From contig NZ_BMJJ01000004.1 of NCBI RefSeq assembly GCF_014643375.1, forward strand, positions 320,167-384,166: 64,000 nucleotides of DNA. The letters run 5' to 3'. Of the stretch, positions 27,891 to 34,909 are shown piece after piece. Below the pieces are notes generated by a model, which had not been told where the DNA came from, searched no databases, and saw only the letters and a program-made list of their open reading frames with translations. The position numbers and the translations under genes were made by a program. Positions within the stretch are counted from its first letter, which is position 1, and every line of letters begins with the position of its first letter. The DNA comes from Aureimonas glaciei. Its GTDB lineage: Bacteria > Pseudomonadota > Alphaproteobacteria > Rhizobiales > Rhizobiaceae.

Positions 27891-28403
27891 TCAGGCGGCG
27901 GCGTCGGCACGCCGCGGCAGAACCCAGTTCGGCCGGACGAAATGGCAGGTATAGCCGTTCGGGATCCGCTGCAGATAGTCCTGGTGCTCGGGCTCGGCTT
28001 CCCAGAAATCCCCGAGCGGCGAGACCTCCGTGACCACTTTGCCGGGCCACAGGCCGGATGCGTCGACGTCGGCGATGGTGTTCTCCGCCTCCGCCTTCTG
28101 CGCCGCGTCGGCGTAGAAAATCGCCGAGCGGTAGCCCGGACCGCGGTCGTTGCCCTGGCGGTCCTTCGTGGTCGGGTCGTGGATCTGGAAGAAGAACTCC
28201 AGCAGCCGGCGATAGGACATGACCTCGGGATCGAAGCTGATCTCGATCGCCTCGGCATGCCGGCCATGGTTGCGGTAGGTGGCGTTCGGCACCTCGCCAC
28301 CGCTATAGCCGACCCGCGTCGCGACGACGCCCGGCATCTTGCGGATCAGATCCTGCATGCCCCAGAAACAGCCTCCCGCCAGAACGGCGCGCTCGGTCGT
28401 CAT
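27891..28403 (-). CDS. msrA: Peptide-methionine (S)-S-oxide reductase
   Basis: 170 residues. The active-site motif GGCFWGMQ has its Cys at about residue 12; [32 protein letters not shown] and [10 protein letters not shown] follow in the MsrA order. It repairs oxidised methionine using thioredoxin. The family's recycling Cys is not seen in the C-terminal tail ([19 protein letters not shown]), which has one Cys in YTCHF only, so the regeneration mechanism may differ. Cytoplasmic; single gene. Confidence 0.95.
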   Translation of the reverse strand: MTTERAVLAGGCFWGMQDLIRKMPGVVATRVGYSGGEVPNATYRNHGRHAEAIEISFDPEVMSYRRLLEFFFQIHDPTTKDRQGNDRGPGYRSAIFYADAAQKAEAENTIADVDASGLWPGKVVTEVSPLGDFWEAEPEHQDYLQRIPNGYTCHFVRPNWVLPRRADAAA

Positions 28404-28720
28404 GCGACTTCTCCTTGTGAGTGGGAACGTTGGACCCCGGAGATAGGAATTCCTCGCCGCGATTCCACCCGCGCCCCGCCAAGGTCCGCATTCTGTGATG
28501 CCGCCGTTGGAAGGGCGTGCCAGCCCGGCTGCGCTGTCCGGACCGCCCGATTTGCTGGCGATCCGAGGCCAAGCGGCGCCCGCCGCGCGATGACGGGCAC
28601 CCCATTGCGCCTAGATGTCGCCGCCCGGCGGCTGCGGCGGCCGCTAATTTGCGTTTTCGAACAAGTTCGACGCGGTAAGGCTTGCTTCCACGCCCTTGAG
28701 TCTCTAGGGCTTCGGTCAGT
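28404..28720. other. Intergenic gap with a palindrome
   Basis: 317 bases between msrA and tRNA-Pro. No gene was found. It contains the palindrome TCGAACAAGTTCGA at 28657-28670, about 50 bases upstream of the tRNA. Confidence 0.5.
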
Positions 28721-28797
<77 letters not shown>

Positions 28798-28844
28798 GAC
28801 CGTGCAGGATGCCGCGACGCGGCGACGCGATGGAGCCAGGCCCG

Positions 28845-29150
28845 ATGGTAGCGCGCATTTATCGTCCCGCCCGAACCGCCATGCAGTCCGGAAAGGCGCA
28901 GTCCCGCGAATGGCTGCTGGTCTACGAGCCCGAGGTCGCCAAGCGCGTCGAGCCGCTGATGGGCTACACCTCCTCGAGCGACATGAATTCACAGATCCGG
29001 CTCAGCTTCGACACCCGCGACCTGGCGATCGACTATGCCGAGCGCAACCAGATTCCCTACCGCGTCGAGGAAGCCCAGGAGGCCACCCGCCGCAAGATGT
29101 CCTATTCCGAGAACTTCAAATACGATCGCCGCCAGCCCTGGACGCATTAG
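28845..29150 (+). CDS. Complex I accessory subunit, NDUFS4-like (ETC_C1 family)
   Basis: 101 residues from the ATG at 28845, chosen because VARIYRPARTAMQSGKAQSREW is the usual N-terminus; in-frame ATGs lie upstream at 28809 and 28830. WLLVYEPEVAKRVEPLMGYTSSSDMNSQIRLSF and the end FKYDRRQPWTH match the alphaproteobacterial homologue of mitochondrial NDUFS4, an accessory subunit of NADH:ubiquinone oxidoreductase. It lies alone between two tRNA genes, far from the nuo operon as is usual. Confidence 0.9.
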   Translation: MVARIYRPARTAMQSGKAQSREWLLVYEPEVAKRVEPLMGYTSSSDMNSQIRLSFDTRDLAIDYAERNQIPYRVEEAQEATRRKMSYSENFKYDRRQPWTH

Positions 29151-29271
29151 TCCCGGCCGTCGACGTCATGTCGCCGGCGACAGGCAGATAAGGGATGAGG
29201 GCGCCGACAATCGCTTGGCAGGGACCCTCAACCAAGTTCGCCGCAGGCGGGCGATCCGGCCGGACCACTTC

Positions 29272-29347
29272 GGCCCCGTAGCTCAGAGGATAGAGCACCG
29301 GCCTTCTAAGCCGATGGTCGCTGGTTCGAATCCAGCCGGGGTCACCA
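29272..29347 (+). tRNA. tRNA-Arg (anticodon TCT)
   Basis: Acceptor GGCCCCG pairs with CGGGGTC, anticodon loop CTTCTAA gives TCT, T-arm CTGGTTCGAATCCAG, encoded CCA. One mismatch in the anticodon stem (27C-43A). AT-rich foreign DNA begins right after its 3' end, as expected for an integration site. Confidence 0.96.
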
Positions 29348-29714
29348 ACAATCTCAATTACATGGCATGGTTCTAAATGAGCCGTGTTTGGCAGTTCCGA
29401 TTCTCATTCGCTCCCGGTTCCAACTTTCGTCCTATTAATGTTTCCCCGTTTCCTTGCCACGCGGTGCTGGTGGCTGCAGGCTCCAACCCCTACGAAAATA
29501 TTGCTTTGGGTATCATGTGATAATCCAGCCTCACCGTCGCAATCCAACAGGTGCGACCTTCAATCGTCCTATCGCTTGGATCGAGCGCGCTTTACGATGC
29601 AATCGTGAAGTGAGTCTATTGCTGGAACAAGCGAGGCTTACTCCAGCTTTTGATCGTAGACCGTTGTGCACAAACGGTGATACGTTCCTATTTTGTTCTA
29701 ATCGGAGGCGGCTA

Positions 29715-29981
29715 ATGCGCATCAAATTCACGACAATCGCAGATGGTCCCGGCCCGTCAGAGGAAGTGATCGGAATCAGGACGGCAGATGGCAGCCAAGA
29801 GGAAGTGGTCCTGTCGAAGCGCCTTCTTTCCGGCAGGGGGGTCGACATCGGGATGCCGCTGCTGCATGAGGATGATAAACTTTTAATTGAGCTCCCTCGC
29901 GAGTCTGCATCCGGGAGGTGGCGAATTTGGATACCTCAGACAGAGGTAATTGATTCGCCGGCGATGCAGGCTGCTGAGTAA
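29715..29981 (+). CDS. Unknown 88-residue protein upstream of dcd-like gene
   Basis: 88 residues. The ATG has GGAGG 6 bases upstream. The sequence alternates short beta-like strands and turns (MRIKFTTIADG, SEEVIGIRTADGSQEEVVLS, DKLLIELPRESASGRWRIWIP) and has no signal peptide, membrane segment or Cys. I recognise no family. It is 15 bases upstream of the dCTP-deaminase-like gene in the same AT-rich block, so the two are likely one operon and may form a functional pair. An open frame extends upstream but lacks coding character. Confidence 0.65.
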   Translation: MRIKFTTIADGPGPSEEVIGIRTADGSQEEVVLSKRLLSGRGVDIGMPLLHEDDKLLIELPRESASGRWRIWIPQTEVIDSPAMQAAE

Positions 29982-29996
29982 CCAAATGGGTGAGAG

Positions 29997-30641
29997 ATGA
30001 TCTTAACTGATCGTGAAATTGAAATTGCTCTCACCAAGCGGCAAATAATAATAGAGCCAATGCCGAACCTCAAAACGGCATTGAGTTCTACTACCCTCGA
30101 TCTTACGCTCTCTGATATATTTGTTGAATGGAAGCCTATTGGAGGATCAACCCTTCGGCCCGGGTCTGCGGAATACTCATATAAAAATCTTCTACCACTC
30201 CAGACAAAGCTAAAGCAGCAATCATACACATTAAATCCCAACAGCTTTGTTTTAGCGTGGACTTCAGAGGAGGTAGAGCTTCCTGAGGAATCGCGTATAG
30301 CGGCGCGAGTGGAGGGGAAAAGCAGCCTTGCGAGGCTTGGTGTTGGGATACATGTAACTGCCCCGACCATACATTGCGGATTTTCTGGCAATATTCAGCT
30401 TGAAATGTTCAATTTTGGTCCACATTGTATCGAGCTTGACGCGGGAATGCGGGTCTGTCAGCTCATCTTCGAGCAGACATATGGAACGCCTATAAAGGGC
30501 TATTCCGGAATATTCGCTGGACAGACAAATGAAGGCCTAAATAGGCCTTTTCTGTACGCGGATATTTTCTCGCCTATAGTGGTTTGTGTTTTTAATCTTC
30601 TTGCGCCTCGCTTCTCTTGCCATGGCCGCCTCTCTGGCTGA
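29997..30641 (+). CDS. dCTP deaminase / dUTPase family protein
   Basis: 214 residues. N-terminus MILTDREIEIAL and STTLDLTLSD match Dcd proteins; NSFVLAWTSEEVELP, VEGKSSLARLGVGIHVTAP (about 105-123), the GNIQLEMFN segment with the catalytic Glu at about 136, and ELDAGMRVCQLIFEQ complete the trimeric dCTP deaminase/dUTPase fold. The family turns dCTP to dUTP or dUTP to dUMP. dCTP deaminases are also known as phage-defence effectors that deplete dCTP. Base composition is foreign and it adjoins a tRNA. The last 30 residues after GQTNEGLN (hydrophobic, then Arg-rich) do not look native, and a hairpin overlaps codons 179-184, so the 3' end may be altered. Confidence 0.85.
   Translation: MILTDREIEIALTKRQIIIEPMPNLKTALSSTTLDLTLSDIFVEWKPIGGSTLRPGSAEYSYKNLLPLQTKLKQQSYTLNPNSFVLAWTSEEVELPEESRIAARVEGKSSLARLGVGIHVTAPTIHCGFSGNIQLEMFNFGPHCIELDAGMRVCQLIFEQTYGTPIKGYSGIFAGQTNEGLNRPFLYADIFSPIVVCVFNLLAPRFSCHGRLSG
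30532..30552 (+). terminator. Terminator-like hairpin inside the 3' end of the dcd-like ORF
   Basis: AAGGCCT / AGGCCTT form a 7-base stem with a 4-base loop, followed by TTCTG. It falls within the open frame about 90 bases before its stop, which suggests the original gene ended near here. Confidence 0.4.
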
Positions 30642-30806
30642 GGTCAGATCGACCGGCTGGTAGGCTCTGTGCAGGCGGTCGACGCAGCGATGCTGTTCGT
30701 CATTTTCGCCCAAAAAATCGCGGCGTCGCAATTCCGCCGGCACCGTCACCCGCCTGCGGCTGCAGGACGGGCAGGCGCGGTCGGCGCTCCGTTTGCCCGC
30801 GAACAT
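30537..30806 (-). CDS. Possible remnant ORF with a zinc-ribbon-like CxxC
   Basis: 89 codons starting 7 bases after the stop of the 99-residue gene on the same strand. The first two thirds use host-like GC-rich codons and contain ACPSCSRRRVTVPAELRRRDFLG and a later Cys; the last third runs antisense through the AT-rich dcd-like gene. This suggests a host gene truncated by the insert, or chance. No family is recognised. Confidence 0.3.
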   Translation of the reverse strand: MFAGKRSADRACPSCSRRRVTVPAELRRRDFLGENDEQHRCVDRLHRAYQPVDLTSAREAAMAREARRKKIKNTNHYRRENIRVQKRPI

Positions 30807-30812
30807 CGCGCA

Positions 30813-31112
30813 TCACGCCGAAGGCAGGCGCTCTTCCTCGAGGCGAACGCGCAGGCTGTCGGCGAAGCGGCGGACGGCGCCCTGGACGTCGGCCAGATGG
30901 CGTTCCTCGCCTTCATAGCCGGTTCGGGGCGCGCGCTCGATGGCGGTCGCGAGGGCCAGCACCTCTTCCTCGGCTTCGACCGGAAAGGTGCCGCGCTGCA
31001 AAGCGCGCTCGGCATAGAGCGCCTGCAGGAGCATGTCCTGCGCCTCCGCCTGGGCCTGCAGTTTCATGATCGCGCCGGCCATGAATTTCAGCGCCGTTTC
31101 GTTCGATGACAT
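30813..31112 (-). CDS. Small helical protein of unknown function
   Basis: 99 residues from the ATG at 31112, 7 bases after GGAG. Helical, charged, no signal: SSNETALKFMAGAIMKLQAQ, EDMLLQALYAERALQ-like region, EEEVLALATAIERA, DVQGAVRRFADSLRVRLEEERLPSA. No family is recognised. Codon use is that of the host. Confidence 0.6.
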   Translation of the reverse strand: MSSNETALKFMAGAIMKLQAQAEAQDMLLQALYAERALQRGTFPVEAEEEVLALATAIERAPRTGYEGEERHLADVQGAVRRFADSLRVRLEEERLPSA

Positions 31113-31351
31113 CGCCATTCTCCGTGACAGCAGGATCTCCCGACGGCGGACCGCGGCAGATCGTGCCAAAAACCGTTCACGAGAATCGGGAAGCAGAATG
31201 ACGCTCGCGCGACCGCCGTCCCGCATAGGTGCCGCGCAGGCCCGGAAAGGCAAGGGGGCCCCTGGGGCATCGGCCGCGATCCGCCGCCGGCTGCCGCGGG
31301 CGCCGGCTCGCGGCGGGACGCGGCGGCGCGTCGCGCCCGGCCGTTTTCCGG

Positions 31352-31897
31352 CTATTTCCCGCACCAGCGATTGCCGGTGTTCGGCACGGCCTGGACGAGG
31401 CCCGCGCTCAGGAGCTCGATTCCCGCATTGCGACCGTCGGGGAGCATGAGGTGGACCAGCCGCACCTGTTCCTTGTCGCGGCGCGCGGTGTCGGTGATCG
31501 TATAGCCGCGGGCCATCAGGGCACGCAGCCGATCGCGCGCCTTCATGCCCTGGATCTGTTCGGCATGGCAGCCGGCGGATCCCGCGTCGATGCGCGGCGA
31601 CTCGAACCCCGCCAACCGCCATTGCAGGCCGCCTTCCCAGCCCGTCGCGCCGTCATAGATGCAGCTCGTCCAAGCCGTGCGGTCGAAGAGGTGGCAGGCC
31701 GGCATGGCCGCGCGGGCCGGCGCCGGCAGGAAGGTGCAGAGGGCCGCGAGCAGCAGCCAGGCCGTTTTCCCGTGTTGGTCGAGCGGCGAAGGTCTCCCCC
31801 GGACGATCCCGCCCCAGGCCGCCCGCGGCGGTACGACGTGTCCAAGCCGCTGTCGCCCGCCCTGACGGCGCGCGTCGGACCTGTCCCGATTCTCCAT
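31352..31897 (-). CDS. Thermonuclease (SNase-like) family exported protein
   Basis: 181 residues from the ATG at 31897 (GGAGA 6 bases upstream). A basic N-terminus leads to a signal-like segment TAWLLLAALCTFLPAPARAA near residues 45-64. The mature part resembles the staphylococcal nuclease OB fold in outline: WRLAGFESPRIDAGSAGCHAEQ, MKARDRLRALMARGYTITDTARRDKEQVRLVHLMLPDGRNAGIELLSAGLV. In SNase the catalytic Arg/Glu lie in DTPE and DRYGR-like motifs; here FESPRID and RDKEQVR are degenerate, so nuclease activity is doubtful. Confidence 0.65.
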   Translation of the reverse strand: MENRDRSDARRQGGRQRLGHVVPPRAAWGGIVRGRPSPLDQHGKTAWLLLAALCTFLPAPARAAMPACHLFDRTAWTSCIYDGATGWEGGLQWRLAGFESPRIDAGSAGCHAEQIQGMKARDRLRALMARGYTITDTARRDKEQVRLVHLMLPDGRNAGIELLSAGLVQAVPNTGNRWCGK

Positions 31898-32132
31898 GAC
31901 ATTCTCCAAACTGGTAGAGCCAGCCTGCCTGGCGCCGGGCCGCGGCCGTTCCACCCGTGTCAGCATTGCGACCGCCGAGGATAGGCAGGGATGCTGGCGT
32001 GAAGGTTACTTGCGGGGGCCGCGGGGCGTCGGCGAAGAGAAGCCCCCGGAGTCGGGGCGCCGACGCGGCAGGTCGCCTGCGCCACCGGCGGCAAGGGCAG
32101 TCAGGCCGTCTGGCGCCACCCGGTTCTCGCCC

Positions 32133-32867
32133 TCACCGGGCGGCGAGCGGCTCGCTGCGGACCTTACCCAGCAGGCGCTCATAGATCATCTCGGGATAGC
32201 CGTAGCAGCCACCGGCGATCTCCTCGAGCCGCGGTCGGTCGAGGATGCGGATGTTGCCGCGGGTCGCGCGGATCAGCGACATGCCTTCCAGAATGTGCAG
32301 TTCGCCCGTCACACCCGCGCGCCGCACGCCCAGCATCAGGGACAGGAATTCGTGGGTGAGGGAGAGATCGTCGCCTTCGCCGCGGTCGTGGCTCATCAGC
32401 AGCCAGCGGGCCAGACGCTCCTTGATGCTGTAGCGGGCATTGGCCAGGGCGGAATGGGCGACCTGGACTTCCTGGGTGTAGACATATTGCAGCAGGCGCT
32501 CGCGGATTTCCGGGCGCTCGACAAACGCCGCCTCGAGATCGCGGACCGCCATCCGCCACCCGCTTCCGGCCACCTGCATGAAGGTCCGGGTGCTGCCGAT
32601 CATGACGCCGAGGGCCGCCGAGCTTCCCGACATCCCTTCCCATCCGACGTGCCCGACCTCGATCCGCTCGTCGTCCTGACTGGTCGCCACGACTGAGGCG
32701 ATGCCGCTCTCGATGAAGTAGACATCCTCGATCGCCGCCTCCTTCTCGACGAGGACGGTTCGCATCTTCAGCTCGACTTTTTCGATGCGCGGCCTCACAG
32801 CAGCAAAATCCGCAGGCTCCATCCCCGACAGGAGGCGGTTGCGAATTTCCGATTGTGAGACGGGCAT
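32133..32867 (-). CDS. Crp/Fnr family transcription regulator
   Basis: 244 residues. An N-terminal cyclic-nucleotide-binding-like domain (LLSGMEPADFAAVRPRIEKVEL to MQVAGSGWRMAVRDLE) and a C-terminal winged helix (YSIKERLARWLLMSHDRGEGDDLSLTHEFLSLMLGVRRAGVTGELHIL). No Cys cluster for an Fe-S group, so it is not a classic FNR. The family is widely duplicated in Rhizobiales and the signal is unknown. A GTCCA-N5-TGGAC inverted repeat lies about 68 bases upstream. Confidence 0.88.
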   Translation of the reverse strand: MPVSQSEIRNRLLSGMEPADFAAVRPRIEKVELKMRTVLVEKEAAIEDVYFIESGIASVVATSQDDERIEVGHVGWEGMSGSSAALGVMIGSTRTFMQVAGSGWRMAVRDLEAAFVERPEIRERLLQYVYTQEVQVAHSALANARYSIKERLARWLLMSHDRGEGDDLSLTHEFLSLMLGVRRAGVTGELHILEGMSLIRATRGNIRILDRPRLEEIAGGCYGYPEMIYERLLGKVRSEPLAAR

Positions 32868-33256
32868 AACATTCTCCCCAGGCCGGGAGGATGCCGTGTC
32901 CTATCGGATGCGCCCCAGTATCCAAGCATCCAACGTCCACCTTATGGACGATGCAATAAAAGCGCGCCAGAATGTCGCCTGAACTGTACGTTTCTTACAA
33001 TTGATATCGCTGGCTGGCGCAGGGCGGCGAATCGTCGGCGCCGACTTGAACTTCATCCACGAGCGGAGGGCATCGTTTTGTACAGTGGATAGATAGGGAT
33101 ACCATTCGCAGCGAACGGTAGTCTAAAAGCCGATGGAAAAAGACGGCGGACGTAGAATGACCTACTGGGATGTTGCCTATCCCAGGCAGTCCGCGAGGCC
33201 GGAGGCGCGTCAATTCGTCCACCCGGCCGCGCCCGCGGCGGGCGGCCGGAGGGCGA
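32868..33256. other. Intergenic gap with a small inverted repeat
   Basis: 389 bases between the Crp-type gene and the MarR-type gene, both on the minus strand. Apart from the inverted repeat at 32935-32949 no gene or terminator is evident. Confidence 0.5.
32935..32949. promoter_or_regulatory. Inverted repeat upstream of the Crp-type regulator
   Basis: GTCCA-N5-TGGAC, about 68 bases upstream of the start. A possible operator for self-control; inferred from symmetry and position only. Confidence 0.3.
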
Positions 33257-33748
33257 CTAGCGCAGGCGCATGAGCTTGGATGCCAGATGACGATCGAGCT
33301 TGCCCAGTTGCTCCGTCAGGACGTCGGTCTCCTCGCCGAGCGACTGCGTCAGGTCCGCTGCGATCGCATCCCACACTGTCTGAATGCGGCGCTGGGCCTC
33401 GACGCCCGCCGGCGTGATGCGGACCAGGGTCTTTCGCGCATCGCGCGTATCGGCGAACCGCGCCAGAAAACCTTTCTCGATCAGACGATCGAGCATTTTC
33501 GATACCGTCGAGGGCCGTACGCCGAGCGTGTCCGCCAGATGGGAGACGGTGGTCGGGCAGTCCGGTTGCAAGGCCAGCAGCATCTGGTCCTGCCCGTTGT
33601 GAAAACCCGCGGCGCTTAATTTCAAGCCGAAGATCGCGCGGGTCTGCTTGGCGACCGACAACAGCGTCGGCACGAAGTCGGCGGCGAGGGCTGCTGACGG
33701 CGCCGGGTTGATTCGAAGGCGGACGAGGGATCCAGGAGACGCTTCCAT
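33257..33748 (-). CDS. MarR family transcription regulator
   Basis: 163 residues. MarR winged helix: FVPTLLSVAKQTRAIFGLKL, DCPTTVSHLADTLGVRPSTVSKMLDRLIEKGFLARFADTRDARKTLVRITPAG with the DxRxxR wing. Starts at 33748 after GAAGGGA. A TTAAG-N7-CTTAA palindrome is 26 bases upstream of the start. No target gene is obvious; the neighbouring gene on the other side is a DUF2934 protein, divergent. Confidence 0.9.
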   Translation of the reverse strand: MEASPGSLVRLRINPAPSAALAADFVPTLLSVAKQTRAIFGLKLSAAGFHNGQDQMLLALQPDCPTTVSHLADTLGVRPSTVSKMLDRLIEKGFLARFADTRDARKTLVRITPAGVEAQRRIQTVWDAIAADLTQSLGEETDVLTEQLGKLDRHLASKLMRLR

Positions 33749-34069
33749 GCCATTGTCCCTTCACAGCTAATATTTAAGCACCTAACTTAAGCCCTGCGAT
33801 CAACCAGAGATACTGTCGAAACCGTACGGTCTGCTTCCGGAAAAGACGGGCCAAGGGCTTGTTCGAAATAGGTTTAGCCGGTTTTCCGGATGGTCCTCGA
33901 TCGCGCTGGACGGGTGCAACCAATCGGCTTTTCGGGAGTTCATCGGCGGGAGGCGCCTAGCCAGCGCCGGATTCCGGTCTTTCCCAGAATGTGGCCGTCG
34001 CGTTATCGCCGCTTCGGCCGGCAGTCGTGGACGAAGTCCGGATCGCGTCGAAGCGATGGGAGAGGGACA
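33749..34069. other. Divergent intergenic region
   Basis: 321 bases between the MarR-type gene and the DUF2934 gene. It contains the TTAAG-N7-CTTAA palindrome at 33774-33790; otherwise no gene was seen. Confidence 0.5.
33774..33790. promoter_or_regulatory. Candidate MarR operator
   Basis: Perfect inverted repeat TTAAG-N7-CTTAA in an AT-rich patch, 26 bases upstream of the marR-type start. MarR proteins commonly bind such repeats over their own promoter. Confidence 0.45.
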
Positions 34070-34423
34070 ATGCACAGGATCGACAACGCCGAGAGAATGC
34101 GCATTCGCGCGCACCAGATATGGGAGCGCGAGGGCCGGCCCCATGGCCGCGAGCACGAGCACTGGGCCGAGGCTGCGCGGGAACTGGCCGCGGAGGTGGC
34201 CAACGAGCCGAGGCTCAAGCCGGTGATGGCGGACCTGCCGCGCGATTCGGAAACCGAGCGGCTGCGCCGCGCTCTTTACGAGCCAGCCGATTTCTCCACC
34301 GAGCTCTTTGGCCACGAAGCCCCGGCGGTCTCTTCGCGCGCCAGACCTCTGGGGTCTCGGGCGACGGTCTTCGCCTCGTCCCGTCTTTCCCCGGCTGGCG
34401 CCGCCGAGCCGAGCCCGTCCTAG
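34070..34423 (+). CDS. DUF2934 family protein
   Basis: 117 residues. The N-terminal third matches DUF2934: RMRIRAHQIWEREGRPHGREHEHWAEAARELA. The rest is low in structure, ending in a Ser/Ala/Pro-rich tail. The domain is common in rhizobial genomes and has no known role. GGGAG and AGAGGGA lie upstream of the ATG. Confidence 0.75.
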   Translation: MHRIDNAERMRIRAHQIWEREGRPHGREHEHWAEAARELAAEVANEPRLKPVMADLPRDSETERLRRALYEPADFSTELFGHEAPAVSSRARPLGSRATVFASSRLSPAGAAEPSPS

Positions 34424-34509
34424 GCCGGGTGTTTTACTACGTATCCGGGACGGACGGGCCAGGGGCCGGGCCGTCCCGTAGCCGTGGCGGGGCAGCTTCG
34501 TCGAATTAC

Positions 34510-34725
34510 CTACGCCTTCTTGAGGAACTCGGTCCTCAGCACGATTCCTTTGACCTTGTCGGCATTGCACTCGATCGTCTCGGGATCGCCCGTCAGGCGG
34601 ATGTTGCGGATGAGCGTGCCACGCTTCAGGGTCACCGAGCTTCCCTTCACCTTGAGATCCTTGACCAGGGTGACCTGATCGCCGTTGGCGAGAAGGTTGC
34701 CGTTCATGTCTTTGACGTCGCTCAT
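34510..34725 (-). CDS. Short PhnA-domain protein
   Basis: 71 residues covering only the C-terminal PhnA (YjdM) domain: VKDMNGNLLANGDQVTLVKDLKVKGSS and KRGTLIRNIRLTGDPETIECNADKVKGIVLRTEFLKKA. Full-length PhnA has an N-terminal zinc ribbon that is absent here; short forms occur in alphaproteobacteria. Despite the family name, a role in phosphonate use is not established. Confidence 0.87.
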   Translation of the reverse strand: MSDVKDMNGNLLANGDQVTLVKDLKVKGSSVTLKRGTLIRNIRLTGDPETIECNADKVKGIVLRTEFLKKA

Positions 34726-34909
34726 GGGTCTGCCGCTTTCCTTGATTTGAAGTCCGCTCTCTACACCGATCGGCGCCGACGTACATGCTCTACCAGTAGC
34801 ATCGGCTCGCCGACCGCGTGGCCGCCCCATGCGCCGCCCGCGGCATCGGCGTAGCGCCGAGGACCGCGGGGCAGGGCGACGCTCCCCAAGCCGCTTGGCG
34901 GCCGAGATT

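Larger units (their letters stand above)
29348..30640. other. AT-rich tRNA-adjacent insert (genomic islet)
   Basis: From the last base of tRNA-Arg the composition drops sharply: of the 60 bases 30181-30240 only 21 are G or C, against 37 in 40201-40260. The first 367 bases (to 29714) hold no convincing gene; two small genes follow. No integrase or transposase and no copy of the tRNA 3' end at the right boundary was seen, so this is either a remnant or an integrase-less cassette. The right boundary is about 30600-30640, where host-like codon use resumes. Confidence 0.65.

Noticed and set aside
29384..29608. 74-codon plus-strand frame in the AT-rich leader
   Set aside because: No ribosome-binding site, no family and erratic composition; not supported as a gene.
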